Of a stretch of DNA of 31,747 bases, positions 15,802-24,371 are shown piece by piece. The DNA is from Rikenellaceae bacterium (GTDB lineage: Bacteria > Bacteroidota > Bacteroidia > Bacteroidales > UBA932): positions 1-31,747 of the forward strand of contig CAAFYX010000107.1 of the NCBI GenBank assembly GCA_900767375.1, read 5' to 3'. How positions within the stretch are numbered: the stretch's first letter is position 1; each line of letters starts with the position of its first letter. The translations under genes and the position numbers were made by a program. Below the pieces are notes generated by a model. It was not told the DNA's origin. It saw nothing but the letters and a program-made list of their open reading frames with translations, and did not search any database.

Positions 15802-18420
15802 TTATCTGATACTCCACCAGTCCCACTCGAAGAGGTCGCCGGCCTCTCCGCCCTTGAAGACGAAGAACAGGTCGTGCACACCTGAAAGGGTCCTGATGCT
15901 GCAGTTCTGGGTCTTGAACCTGCCAGCGGTGTCCTTCAGCTGAAGGGTGCCGGCGAGAGGTCCGTCCACGCTGTCGAGGTGCACCTCGATGGCGGCAGGG
16001 GCGGCTCCGCAGCGGACGTTAGCGCCGAAGCTGTGCTTGCCGTTCCTGAAGTCCACGCCCTTCAGCTGGATGTATTCGCCATTGTCAATGTTGTTTATGG
16101 CAATGCCGCCGTCCGCCAGGACCTCGGTCTTCAGGCCGTAGCCCCAGGCCATGGTCTCGGCCTCGACGCGGTAGGAGAGCTTGAACGGCTCGATCTGCTC
16201 GAGGACATTGTCCTGCCAGTACGGAACCTTGACTATGCTTCCGTCTTCATTGTATTTCATCTCGGCTGCGGAAACGCTGCGGCGCTCGTGATGGTAGAAG
16301 GTGTCCATATGCATCAGCTCGTAGTTCAGGCCGAAGACGTAGGACTTGCCCTTGTAGTCGATGATTCCCGGGTGGTTCCCCCTGGTTCTCCAGGTGCGGT
16401 CCATTATGTGTCCCATTGACTTCCACGGGCCTTCAGGGCTGTCGCTCATCGCGTAGCCTATGCCCTCAGGGCAGCAGGTGGAGGCGAATGCCAGATACCA
16501 GTGCTCTCCGTGCTTGTAGAGCCAAGGGCCTTCCTGATAGTAGTCGATATGGTAGTCAAGCTTATGGATCTCCCCCTTCAGGGAGATCATATCGTCATTG
16601 AGCTTCGCCCAGTAGGTGTTAGGGTTGCCCCAGTACATATAGGCCTGGCCGTCCTCGTCGATCCATACGGTAGGGTCGATGTCATCCCAGTGCTCCTTCT
16701 GCCATACGAGCGGCTCCCCGAGAGGGTCCACGAAAGGTCCGAATGGAGAGTCTGAGACAAGTACTCCGATACCGTGTCCGTGGATAGGACAGTACATATA
16801 GAACTTGCCGTTCCTCTCGACCACCTGCTCGGCCCATGCGCCGTTGTCTCCGTCATACCATTTGAAGTCCTTCAGGGATGCCACGGCACCGTGGTCAGTC
16901 CAGTTCACCATATCGGTAGAAGTGTAGCAAAGCCAGTCCTTCATCACGAAGTTGTCAGCGTAGTCCTCGTCGTGCGTGGTGTAGAGGTACACAGTCCCGT
17001 TATAGACCATAGGTGCCGGGTCTGCGGTGTATTTCGTGGAGATGAGAGGACGGTTCACGTGGGAGTTGAACTTCCACCAGTCAAGGTCGAAGAGTTCCTC
17101 ATCGCCTCCTCTGAAAAGGAGGTACAGGTCGTGTACACCGGTCACTCCCGGCTTCACGGGAGCAGTCTTCATCATATTGTCATCGATGACGTCGATAGAG
17201 GCGATAGGGCTGCCGCCGAGCTCGTCTAGATAGAACTCCAGCACACCTTCGTGCTTGAAATTGAGCATCTCCATCGACACCATCACAGGCTCCTCGGAGC
17301 CGAAGTCCACCTCGCGGAGCTTGATCCAGTCGCCGTTGTGGATGCTTGTGACATAGTGCCTGTCCCCCGGGAGACGGTCAGTCTTGACGCCCCAGCTTGA
17401 GGACATAGTCTCGGCCTGGACGGTCTGATAAGGGTCCAGGGTGCCGAGCGGCTTCACACCTTCGGTAGTGAAAGGGATGAACGGGATGCTTCCGTCAGCA
17501 TTGTACTGGAACTCCTCCACGCAGGCAGAGCGGTGGAAACCGCCTCCGTTAGGGAGGATGCCGTTGTGGTAGAACATATAGTTATGTCCCTTGAAGGTGA
17601 CTTCACCGCCATGGATGGTGAAGCTGTTCACAGCCTCGTCCATTATGCGTCCGCGATAGGTCCAGGGACCGTCGATGGAAGGAGCGGTGGAATATGCCAT
17701 ATGCTCCGGGACTCCGCCGGCAGGGTAGCTGATATAGTACAGGTCTCCCCTTCTGCTCACCCAAGGGCCTTCCTCGTAGCCCACCATCATCTCCTCCTTT
17801 CCCTTCGCCCAGTTCATCTTCAGCGACTCCGGACCGAAGCAGGCCGGGTCGTGGAAGCCGGGCACTTCCTTGTACCCGTCCACGAAGGATATCATATCAT
17901 CAGCGAGCTTGCCGTACCAGCAGCCCTTGTTCCCCCAGAAAAGATACGCCTGCCCGTCATTGTCAATGAAAACGGTCGGGTCAATGAAGGAGAACCCGGT
18001 CGCAAGCGGCCCACCGATGGCGTCCACGTACGGTCCCTGAGGGCTGTCGGCGACGGCCACGGCGAGGGCGTCGGCGCGGGTTGCTGCCTCGGTGAGGCAG
18101 ACATACCAGTACCATTTGCCATTGCGCTCGACTGCCTGGGAAGCCCAGGCACGGTCGCCCTGGAATGCCCACTCGAATGTCGCTGTCGAGATCGGAGTGC
18201 CCATATAGGTCCAGTTCACCATATCCTCGGTGGAATAGAGCATCCAGTCCTTCATCTTGAAGTATGTAGCATCATCCTCGTCGTGGTCGACGAAAAGATA
18301 CAGCTTGTCACCGTGCACATACGGAGCAGGGTCCGGAGTGTAGGCTGTGGAAATGATAGGGTTCTGCGCCCGGCACAGGACCGGGAGCAGAGCCATTGCA
18401 AGAAGGAGATATTTTTTCAT
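15802..18420 (-). CDS. Tandem GH43-CBM6 / GH43-CBM6 glycosidase
   Basis: This 872-residue exported protein (signal peptide about 1-18) contains two related units. Unit 1 has a five-bladed GH43 domain (about 20-330) with Asp30 (PDPAP), a DPTVFID aspartate and Glu217 (YEEGPW). A CBM6-like domain follows from about 334 (VQAETM, with Trp and HNGDWIKL). Unit 2 repeats this with Asp467, DPTVWID, Glu630 (YQEGPW) and CBM6 from about 752 (VEAETM). All three catalytic carboxylates are present in both units. GH43 members include arabinofuranosidases and xylosidases; in this operon removal of arabinosyl side chains is likely. The domain duplication is visible in the matching segments DMISF/DMISL and ADSPQGPY/SDSPFGPF. 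Confidence 0.9.
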   Translation of the reverse strand: MKKYLLLAMALLPVLCRAQNPIISTAYTPDPAPYVHGDKLYLFVDHDEDDATYFKMKDWMLYSTEDMVNWTYMGTPISTATFEWAFQGDRAWASQAVERNGKWYWYVCLTEAATRADALAVAVADSPQGPYVDAIGGPLATGFSFIDPTVFIDNDGQAYLFWGNKGCWYGKLADDMISFVDGYKEVPGFHDPACFGPESLKMNWAKGKEEMMVGYEEGPWVSRRGDLYYISYPAGGVPEHMAYSTAPSIDGPWTYRGRIMDEAVNSFTIHGGEVTFKGHNYMFYHNGILPNGGGFHRSACVEEFQYNADGSIPFIPFTTEGVKPLGTLDPYQTVQAETMSSSWGVKTDRLPGDRHYVTSIHNGDWIKLREVDFGSEEPVMVSMEMLNFKHEGVLEFYLDELGGSPIASIDVIDDNMMKTAPVKPGVTGVHDLYLLFRGGDEELFDLDWWKFNSHVNRPLISTKYTADPAPMVYNGTVYLYTTHDEDYADNFVMKDWLCYTSTDMVNWTDHGAVASLKDFKWYDGDNGAWAEQVVERNGKFYMYCPIHGHGIGVLVSDSPFGPFVDPLGEPLVWQKEHWDDIDPTVWIDEDGQAYMYWGNPNTYWAKLNDDMISLKGEIHKLDYHIDYYQEGPWLYKHGEHWYLAFASTCCPEGIGYAMSDSPEGPWKSMGHIMDRTWRTRGNHPGIIDYKGKSYVFGLNYELMHMDTFYHHERRSVSAAEMKYNEDGSIVKVPYWQDNVLEQIEPFKLSYRVEAETMAWGYGLKTEVLADGGIAINNIDNGEYIQLKGVDFRNGKHSFGANVRCGAAPAAIEVHLDSVDGPLAGTLQLKDTAGRFKTQNCSIRTLSGVHDLFFVFKGGEAGDLFEWDWWSIR

Positions 18421-18445
18421 AAATGTGTTGGTTGTGCTTTGAAGA

Positions 18446-19606
18446 TTATTCTGCCGGGAGTTCGAGAACGCTTACAGTCATGGTCTTAGGATTGCCCGGA
18501 TCGACGAACTTCTTTCCGTCCACCTCGTAATAGTAAGCGCCTGCAGCCTCAGGCTGCACGGTAGCGCTCCACACACCTGCGCTGTTCTTGACCATAGGGA
18601 TCCTTTCATCCGCGAACTGGGCTACAAGGAACACTTCCTTGGCGGCAGGAGCGCTGATGTTGAAAGTGACGTTCTGCTTCATGCGTGGCATTCCTGCAGG
18701 AGCTGCAGGCATTCCAGGGAAGCGCGGCATAGCGTGGACGACAGGTGATTCAGGTTCCTTGGCCTCCTCAGGAGCGATTTCGATGCCCATGAGGGAGAGC
18801 ATCTTTGCAGCATATCTGCGGCCGAGGGTACGGTAGCCTTCAGCCGAGAAGTGCAGGCGGTCGAAGTTCTCCTTGCAGCCGCTGGATGAAATGACGTATC
18901 CGGTAGGGATGACTGAAGGGATACGGCCGATGTACTCGTTCATGCCGGCGCAGACGCCTCCGCGGTCACCGTTGACGGTCTCGCCTACGAGGAGAGGACA
19001 GTCCTCGGCCTTGAGCTTGAGGTCCTTGAGGAGCATGTCATAGATGCTCTTCACCTTGTTGCACCACTCCTCGTCGTTAGGGTTGGATTCTCCCTGATGG
19101 AGAAGGATTCCGGAGATGACTCCGTCCTTCTGCGCCTTCTTTGCGAGAGCCAGGACATAGTTGTATGGATTGTTGTCGTATATCTTCATTATGTTCTGGA
19201 GCCAGTCGGCGCCTGTGGCGGCATAGGCTTCAGCCTCGTCCTTCATGAAGGCCTCGATCTTGCAGCCTGCGACTGAAACATTGATGATACCTACCGAGTG
19301 TCCCTTAGGGAGGTTCTCAGCCATGGTGCGGCCGAACCAGTCCCCAGGGGTGAGGCCGGTGTCCTGACGGCAGAGAGGCGGTACGGCAGGGTACCACTTG
19401 CCTGTCTTGCGGCCCATGTCCATGAAATCGACAGCGGCCATCATCTTGAAGTTGGAAGGGACGTTCTCCTTGTCGATCTGCTCCGGACGGGCGTTGCCCT
19501 CGGAGTTGGACTGGCCTATGCAGATGAAGATGTGGAAGTTCTTGTCACGGGCGCCTGCAGTAAGGGTCATAAGGACTACAAGCGCAGTAAGGATGATTCG
19601 TTTCAT
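18446..19606 (-). CDS. CE6/sialate-O-acetylesterase-type esterase with C-terminal Ig-like domain
   Basis: The protein has 386 residues with a signal peptide (about 1-19). The SGNH-type catalytic domain has FICIGQSNSEG (Ser33), LLHQGESN (His170 to Ser174 block) and FDRLHFSAEGY (Asp249, His252), matching carbohydrate esterase family 6 and the SASA domain. A Pro/Met-rich linker (about 275-300) joins a C-terminal beta-domain (about 303-386, QNVTFNISAPAAKEVFLVAQ) like the Ig/CBM48-type domain next to CE1 esterases. The family removes acetyl groups from xylan and other polysaccharides. O-acetyl groups on plant hemicellulose side chains are the likely target here. The gene lies 3 bases after the GH95 gene and 25 before the GH43 pair. 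Confidence 0.85.
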   Translation of the reverse strand: MKRIILTALVVLMTLTAGARDKNFHIFICIGQSNSEGNARPEQIDKENVPSNFKMMAAVDFMDMGRKTGKWYPAVPPLCRQDTGLTPGDWFGRTMAENLPKGHSVGIINVSVAGCKIEAFMKDEAEAYAATGADWLQNIMKIYDNNPYNYVLALAKKAQKDGVISGILLHQGESNPNDEEWCNKVKSIYDMLLKDLKLKAEDCPLLVGETVNGDRGGVCAGMNEYIGRIPSVIPTGYVISSSGCKENFDRLHFSAEGYRTLGRRYAAKMLSLMGIEIAPEEAKEPESPVVHAMPRFPGMPAAPAGMPRMKQNVTFNISAPAAKEVFLVAQFADERIPMVKNSAGVWSATVQPEAAGAYYYEVDGKKFVDPGNPKTMTVSVLELPAE

Positions 19607-19609
19607 AGT

Positions 19610-22030
19610 CTATAATGCTTTGAATTTATATGTTTTACCTGGTTTTGTATTGATGTCGTACTCATATACGGCCGGCTTGTCCAGACCTTCGGAAGAAGCA
19701 GTGGACTTGACCTTGGCAGGAGCGAAGAGGGCGTTAGGGCAAGGACCCTGCGCCGGGCTGAGCTTCTTTCCCTTCAGCGGCACTGAGGAACGGATCCTGA
19801 GGGTCCCGCCGATGGTAGAAACAACCTTGGCCTCAGTGAGGGCTCCCTCGTTCCACTCCATGTCCACGGTGAATCCTCCGCGGGCGCGGAGGCCCTCAAC
19901 AGAGCCTGAAGCCCAGGCGGAAGGCAGTGCCGGGAGGAAGTGGACTGCGCCGTCGTGGCTCTGGAGGAGCATCTCGGCGATACCTGCGGTGACGCCGAAG
20001 TTTCCGTCGATCTGGAAAGGCGGATGGGCGTCGAAGAGGTTAGGGAAGGTGCGGCCCAGAGGGTTGCGGAACATTGCCCTTTCGTCAGGGAGGAGGCGGA
20101 GCATGTTGGAAATGATGGTGAAGGCGTGGTCACCGTCGAGCATGCGCGCCCAGAAGTTGGTCTTCCAGCCGAGGCTCCAGCCGGTGGCCATGTCACCACG
20201 CTGGTTCAGAGTGGTTTCCGCTGCCTTGAAGAGCTCTGGATGGGAGAACGGGCTGATCTGGTTCGAAGGATAGAGTCCGTAGAGGTGGGAAATGTGCCTG
20301 TGCTCGTCCTTAGGGTCGTCTCCGTCCTGGATCCACTCCTGGAGCTGGCCATACTGGCCTACCGACATAGGAGGGATGCGGTCGATGACCTCCTGGAGGC
20401 GGGCGCGGTAGTCAGCATCGATGTCGAGCGCCTCAGCGGCGAAGAGAGCCTGGGTGAGGGCGTCGAAGACGATCTGGTTGTCCATCGTGCAGCCGGCGGT
20501 GATGGCGGTCTGCTTTCCGAGCGGGCCGTGCTCAGGGCTCACTGAAGGCACTGCCACCAGGTAGCCGTAGTCAGGATGAGGCTGGAGATAGTCGAGGTAG
20601 AAATCGGCCGCTCCCTTGAGGACAGGATACCATTCGGCGAGGAATTCCTTGTCGCCTGAGAAGAGGTAGTGCTGCCAGAGATGGGTTGCGAGCCAGGCTC
20701 CGCCGTTAGGGAACATTCCCCATTCGGCGCCGTCCACAGGGCCGGCGATGCGCCAGATGTCGGTGTTGTGATGGGCCATCCAGCCGCCGCAGCCGTACAT
20801 TTCCTTCGCGGTGACGGCTCCGGTCTCGCTGAGGTCCTTTATCATTGAGAAGAGAGGCTCGCTGGTCTCGGAGAGGTTGGTGACCTCGGCAGGCCAGTAG
20901 TTCATCTCAGCATTGATATTGATCGTGTACTTGCTGTCCCAAGGAGCGTCGCGCTTGTCGTTCCAAATGCCCTGGAGGTTGGCAGGCTGGCCGCCCGGCT
21001 GGGACGAGCTGATGAGCAGGTAGCGCCCGTAGTTGAACAGGAGGGATACCATGCCCATATCGTCGCTGCCGTAGAACGCGTCGAGGCGCTTGTCGGTAGG
21101 AAGCTGGGCGTTGTCACCATTGGCAAGGCTGAGCTGTACCCTTCCGAACTGCTCGGCGTAGGCTTTCACGTGGCGCTTGAGGAGCTTCTTGTACGGAACA
21201 GCCGCGGCCTTTGCGAGCGCAGCTTCGATCTTAGGAGCCGGTTCGCCGGAGATGTCGTGGTAGTTCACGAAGTTCGTGGCGCTGTTCACAAGGATAGTGG
21301 CGTAGGAAGCATCGGCTACGTCCAGGCAGCCCTCTCCTGCAGTGACGGTACCGTCGGTGAGGACCTTGGCGCTCACTCTGGCTACCATCTGCCCGGGGAT
21401 GCCCTCGAGCTCGACGCCGTGGATTTCGGCGCTCAGGACATCACCCTCGGCGCTTGCGGTTGCATCGAAGACGCACTTGTGCGAGAGCTTGAACGCGAGG
21501 GCGCCCTTCCTGTCGGCTTCCATCCTGATGGCGATGACGTCGTCAGGCACGGAAGCGAATGCAGTGCGGGTGTACTTGACACCGTTCGACGAGAACGAAA
21601 CGTTAGCAGTGGCGGTGTTCAGGTCAAGGTCGCGGTAGAAGTCGGAGACCTCCCCCACCCCGATGAAGTCCATTACGAAACTTCCGAGGGTGAGATATTT
21701 CATTCCGTGAGGACCGACGATGAAATCTTCATTGACAATCTTCGCGGCCTCCTCCTCCTTGCCTGCGAAAATGAGCTCGCGCACTTCCTGGAGGCGGTCA
21801 AGCGAGCGCGGACTGTTGTTGTCGTGCGGGCCGCCGCTCCAGAAGGTCTCGTCGTTCAGCTGAATCTCCTCCTGAGCGGTGCCGCCGAAGACCATCGCTC
21901 CCATATGGGAGTTGCCCAATGGAAGGGCCTGGAGCCAGACCTCGGCCGGCGAATCATACCAAAGGCGGTCCTGGGCGCTGCAGAAAAGCCCAGTAGCCAA
22001 TGCCGCCACAGTCAATAGAATCTTCTTCAT
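19610..22030 (-). CDS. GH95 alpha-L-fucosidase or alpha-L-galactosidase
   Basis: This 806-residue exported protein (signal peptide ends FCSAQ) has the GH95 N-terminal beta-domain (RLWYDSPAEVWLQALPLGNSHMGAM-type start in two parts) and the (alpha/alpha)6 domain. Catalytic positions correspond to Bifidobacterium AfcA: Asn371 and Asn373 in TININAEMNYW, Glu565 in LQEWIQDGDDPKD and Asp675 in QIDGNFG. The residue two before the first catalytic Asn is Thr369; AfcA has His there, and a Bacteroides ovatus alpha-L-galactosidase of this family has Thr as far as I recall. So terminal L-fucose or L-galactose on xyloglucan or arabinoxylan is a fair target. The gene starts 1 base after the GH31 stop and ends 3 bases before the CE6 gene. 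Confidence 0.92.
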   Translation of the reverse strand: MKKILLTVAALATGLFCSAQDRLWYDSPAEVWLQALPLGNSHMGAMVFGGTAQEEIQLNDETFWSGGPHDNNSPRSLDRLQEVRELIFAGKEEEAAKIVNEDFIVGPHGMKYLTLGSFVMDFIGVGEVSDFYRDLDLNTATANVSFSSNGVKYTRTAFASVPDDVIAIRMEADRKGALAFKLSHKCVFDATASAEGDVLSAEIHGVELEGIPGQMVARVSAKVLTDGTVTAGEGCLDVADASYATILVNSATNFVNYHDISGEPAPKIEAALAKAAAVPYKKLLKRHVKAYAEQFGRVQLSLANGDNAQLPTDKRLDAFYGSDDMGMVSLLFNYGRYLLISSSQPGGQPANLQGIWNDKRDAPWDSKYTININAEMNYWPAEVTNLSETSEPLFSMIKDLSETGAVTAKEMYGCGGWMAHHNTDIWRIAGPVDGAEWGMFPNGGAWLATHLWQHYLFSGDKEFLAEWYPVLKGAADFYLDYLQPHPDYGYLVAVPSVSPEHGPLGKQTAITAGCTMDNQIVFDALTQALFAAEALDIDADYRARLQEVIDRIPPMSVGQYGQLQEWIQDGDDPKDEHRHISHLYGLYPSNQISPFSHPELFKAAETTLNQRGDMATGWSLGWKTNFWARMLDGDHAFTIISNMLRLLPDERAMFRNPLGRTFPNLFDAHPPFQIDGNFGVTAGIAEMLLQSHDGAVHFLPALPSAWASGSVEGLRARGGFTVDMEWNEGALTEAKVVSTIGGTLRIRSSVPLKGKKLSPAQGPCPNALFAPAKVKSTASSEGLDKPAVYEYDINTKPGKTYKFKAL

Positions 22031-22031
22031 A

Positions 22032-24368
22032 TTATTTCACAATTATCTTGTTTCCTTCATATTTGACATCACGCTCTGTGATCCTGCCGTTGTCGTTGAA
22101 GACGATGTGGAAGCTGCGGGACTTCAGGGATCCCGGATATTCCTTGCCCTGCCTGTCACCTATGGTAAGGGTCTTTCCCTTGAGCGTGAACGGGATGGCG
22201 GTGTAATAACCCTCCTTGTAGTTCTGGCCGTCGAACTCGTCCTCGTAGAGGGTGAACTCGCCGTCAGCGCCCAGGAACACGCGCACCTCCAGAGCATCCC
22301 AAGGACGCTCGCTGGAATACTGCACATCGTCCGGGCCAATAGGAACAATGCCTCCGGCCTTCACGTACAAAGGACAATGCTCGAGCGGAGCGTCAGCCGC
22401 AACGGTCTGGCCGCCCTTCAGCGGCTGACCGGTCCACCAGTCATACCAGCGGGCTCCGGCTGGAAGATATACGTCGAATGTCTTCGGCGCCGTCCAGTCA
22501 GGCTGCACCTCGGACCACTTGCGTGTCTCCTCGGTGAAAAGGGCCTTGGAGACAGGTGCGACGAGGATGGACTTGCCGAACATGAACTCGTCCGAAAGCT
22601 CCCATACGTTCCTGTCGGAAGCGAAATCCATCATCAGGGCGCGCAGGAAACTGCCGTCCTTTGAGGATACGTTCCAGGAGGTGCTGTAGATATACGGAAG
22701 AAGCGCATAGCGCATTCTGATGGTCTTCTCGATGGCATCATAGACAGGCTCGCCAGGATGGCCGAACTCCCAGATCTCGCGGCGGGAGGACTCTCCGTGG
22801 CTGCGCATCATAGGGTTGAAAAGTCCGAACTGGAGCCAGCGGACGTAGAGTTCCTGGAAGAGAGGGTTCTGCGCGCAGGTCTGGGTGACACCCGGCTTGT
22901 TGTATCCGCTTGGGAAGAATCCGCCGATATCGGAATTGAAATTAGGATTGCCCGTAAGGGTAAAGTTCAGGCCGGCAGGGATCTGGTGGCGGAAATCGTC
23001 CCAGGTGGACTGCACGTCGCCGCTCCAGGTGTTGGCGCCGGTGCGCTGCTGTCCTGTATAGACGGAACGAGTGAGGATCATAGGGCGGCGGGCGGAGCCT
23101 TCAAGCTGCTTCTCCACTACGCCGGACACGGACATCAGAGGATATGCGTTCAGCACGCTCCTGTATGAGCCGAGACCGGTCATCTGCTCGAGGTCGGAAT
23201 CCTTGTAGTCGAGATGGTCGGGCTCGGTGGAGTCCATCCACCAGCCGTCGATGTCCATATTCTCCAGACGGGTCAGATGTTTCCAGTAGATGTCGCGGGC
23301 CTCCCCGCTGAAGGCGTCATAAGGGAGCACTCCTGAAGGATAGTCCCTGCGCGGAGGCCAGTCGGTCAGTCCGCTCTGAGGCCAGGTGGCGAAGTTCAGA
23401 AGGTGTCCCTTCTCACTGAGCTCGCGGTAAGGCTTGGTCATAGGGCCGAATGAAGCCCAGATGGAGATAAGGATGTGGGCGTTGCTGTCGTGGACTTCCT
23501 TTATCATGGCCTTCGCGCCACGGAAATCCTCGTTCAGGAACTCCATCGCGTTCCACTGATAATTGTTGCCCCAGTACTGCCAGTCCTGGATCACGCAGTC
23601 GAGAGGAATGCCCCTTTCGCGGTATCCGCGGAGCACTCCGAGGTATTCGTCGCAGCTCTTGTATCTCTCGCGGCTCTGCATGAAGCCGTAGCTCCATAGA
23701 GGCAGCATCGGGACGTGCCCGGTGATGCCGCGGATGCCGGCCACCACTCCGTCAGCGTTTCCGCCATAGATGAAGTAGTAGTCTATCTGCTTTCCCACCT
23801 CGGACTCGAAGCTTGCGACATTGTCCTTGTCGGTGAAAGTTCCGACCGAAGGGTTGTCCCAAATGATTCCGTAACCCTTGATAGACTGAACCACAGGCAC
23901 ATAGTCCTCTGTATTGTCCTGACGCAGATAACGGGTCTTGCCGGTTAGGCTGAGCTGGCCGTCCTGGAGGATGCCGAGACCGTACCATGGCTCACCATCA
24001 TCGAGCGCGAAAGCCTGCTTGACCACGTAGGAGCCCTTGTCCAGGCCTTCTTCCCGAAGGATGAAAGAGCTTTCCGCCTCCTTAAGCAGCTGTTTTCCGG
24101 CAGCGGTCGCGAAGCTGACCGCGCCGGTACGGTTGTCCACCGTGACCTTTACTGCCGAAGACGAATAAACGGTCTTCGGGCCAAGTGTCTTCACCGTGAC
24201 CTTGACCTCCTGCGGCCCAGCGATTACCGCCAGGCTCGCGCCATCGTCGAACTTCCCCGCCTCGGGGGCCTTCTGGACACGCACGACCTCCGGCGTGAAG
24301 AAAGTCACCTTCACGTCACCCGGGTTGAACGCCGTTGCCAGCGCCAGTGCCAATAAGAGAGATTTCAT
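22032..24368 (-). CDS. GH31 alpha-xylosidase
   Basis: This 778-residue protein has a short N-terminal export signal (MKSLLLALALATAF). The GH31 beta-sandwich, (beta/alpha)8 barrel and C-terminal beta-domains follow in order. The nucleophile motif is GWWMDSTEPDH with Asp379, and the acid/base motif is WSGDVQSTWDDF with Asp451. The form WWMDxTEPD is typical of the xyloglucan alpha-xylosidase branch (Cellvibrio Xyl31A type), not of intestinal-type alpha-glucosidases. Some Bacteroidota xyloglucan enzymes carry a PA14 insert; none is evident here, which explains the shorter length. The enzyme would release xylose from the non-reducing ends of xyloglucan oligosaccharides. The gene is the third of seven in the operon, with spacings of 3 and 1 bases. 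Confidence 0.92.
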   Translation of the reverse strand: MKSLLLALALATAFNPGDVKVTFFTPEVVRVQKAPEAGKFDDGASLAVIAGPQEVKVTVKTLGPKTVYSSSAVKVTVDNRTGAVSFATAAGKQLLKEAESSFILREEGLDKGSYVVKQAFALDDGEPWYGLGILQDGQLSLTGKTRYLRQDNTEDYVPVVQSIKGYGIIWDNPSVGTFTDKDNVASFESEVGKQIDYYFIYGGNADGVVAGIRGITGHVPMLPLWSYGFMQSRERYKSCDEYLGVLRGYRERGIPLDCVIQDWQYWGNNYQWNAMEFLNEDFRGAKAMIKEVHDSNAHILISIWASFGPMTKPYRELSEKGHLLNFATWPQSGLTDWPPRRDYPSGVLPYDAFSGEARDIYWKHLTRLENMDIDGWWMDSTEPDHLDYKDSDLEQMTGLGSYRSVLNAYPLMSVSGVVEKQLEGSARRPMILTRSVYTGQQRTGANTWSGDVQSTWDDFRHQIPAGLNFTLTGNPNFNSDIGGFFPSGYNKPGVTQTCAQNPLFQELYVRWLQFGLFNPMMRSHGESSRREIWEFGHPGEPVYDAIEKTIRMRYALLPYIYSTSWNVSSKDGSFLRALMMDFASDRNVWELSDEFMFGKSILVAPVSKALFTEETRKWSEVQPDWTAPKTFDVYLPAGARWYDWWTGQPLKGGQTVAADAPLEHCPLYVKAGGIVPIGPDDVQYSSERPWDALEVRVFLGADGEFTLYEDEFDGQNYKEGYYTAIPFTLKGKTLTIGDRQGKEYPGSLKSRSFHIVFNDNGRITERDVKYEGNKIIVK

Positions 24369-24371
24369 AAG

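Noticed and set aside
17533..18489. 318-codon + strand frame opposite the GH43 pair
   Set aside because: It is antisense to a gene with intact catalytic motifs and has no domain similarity.
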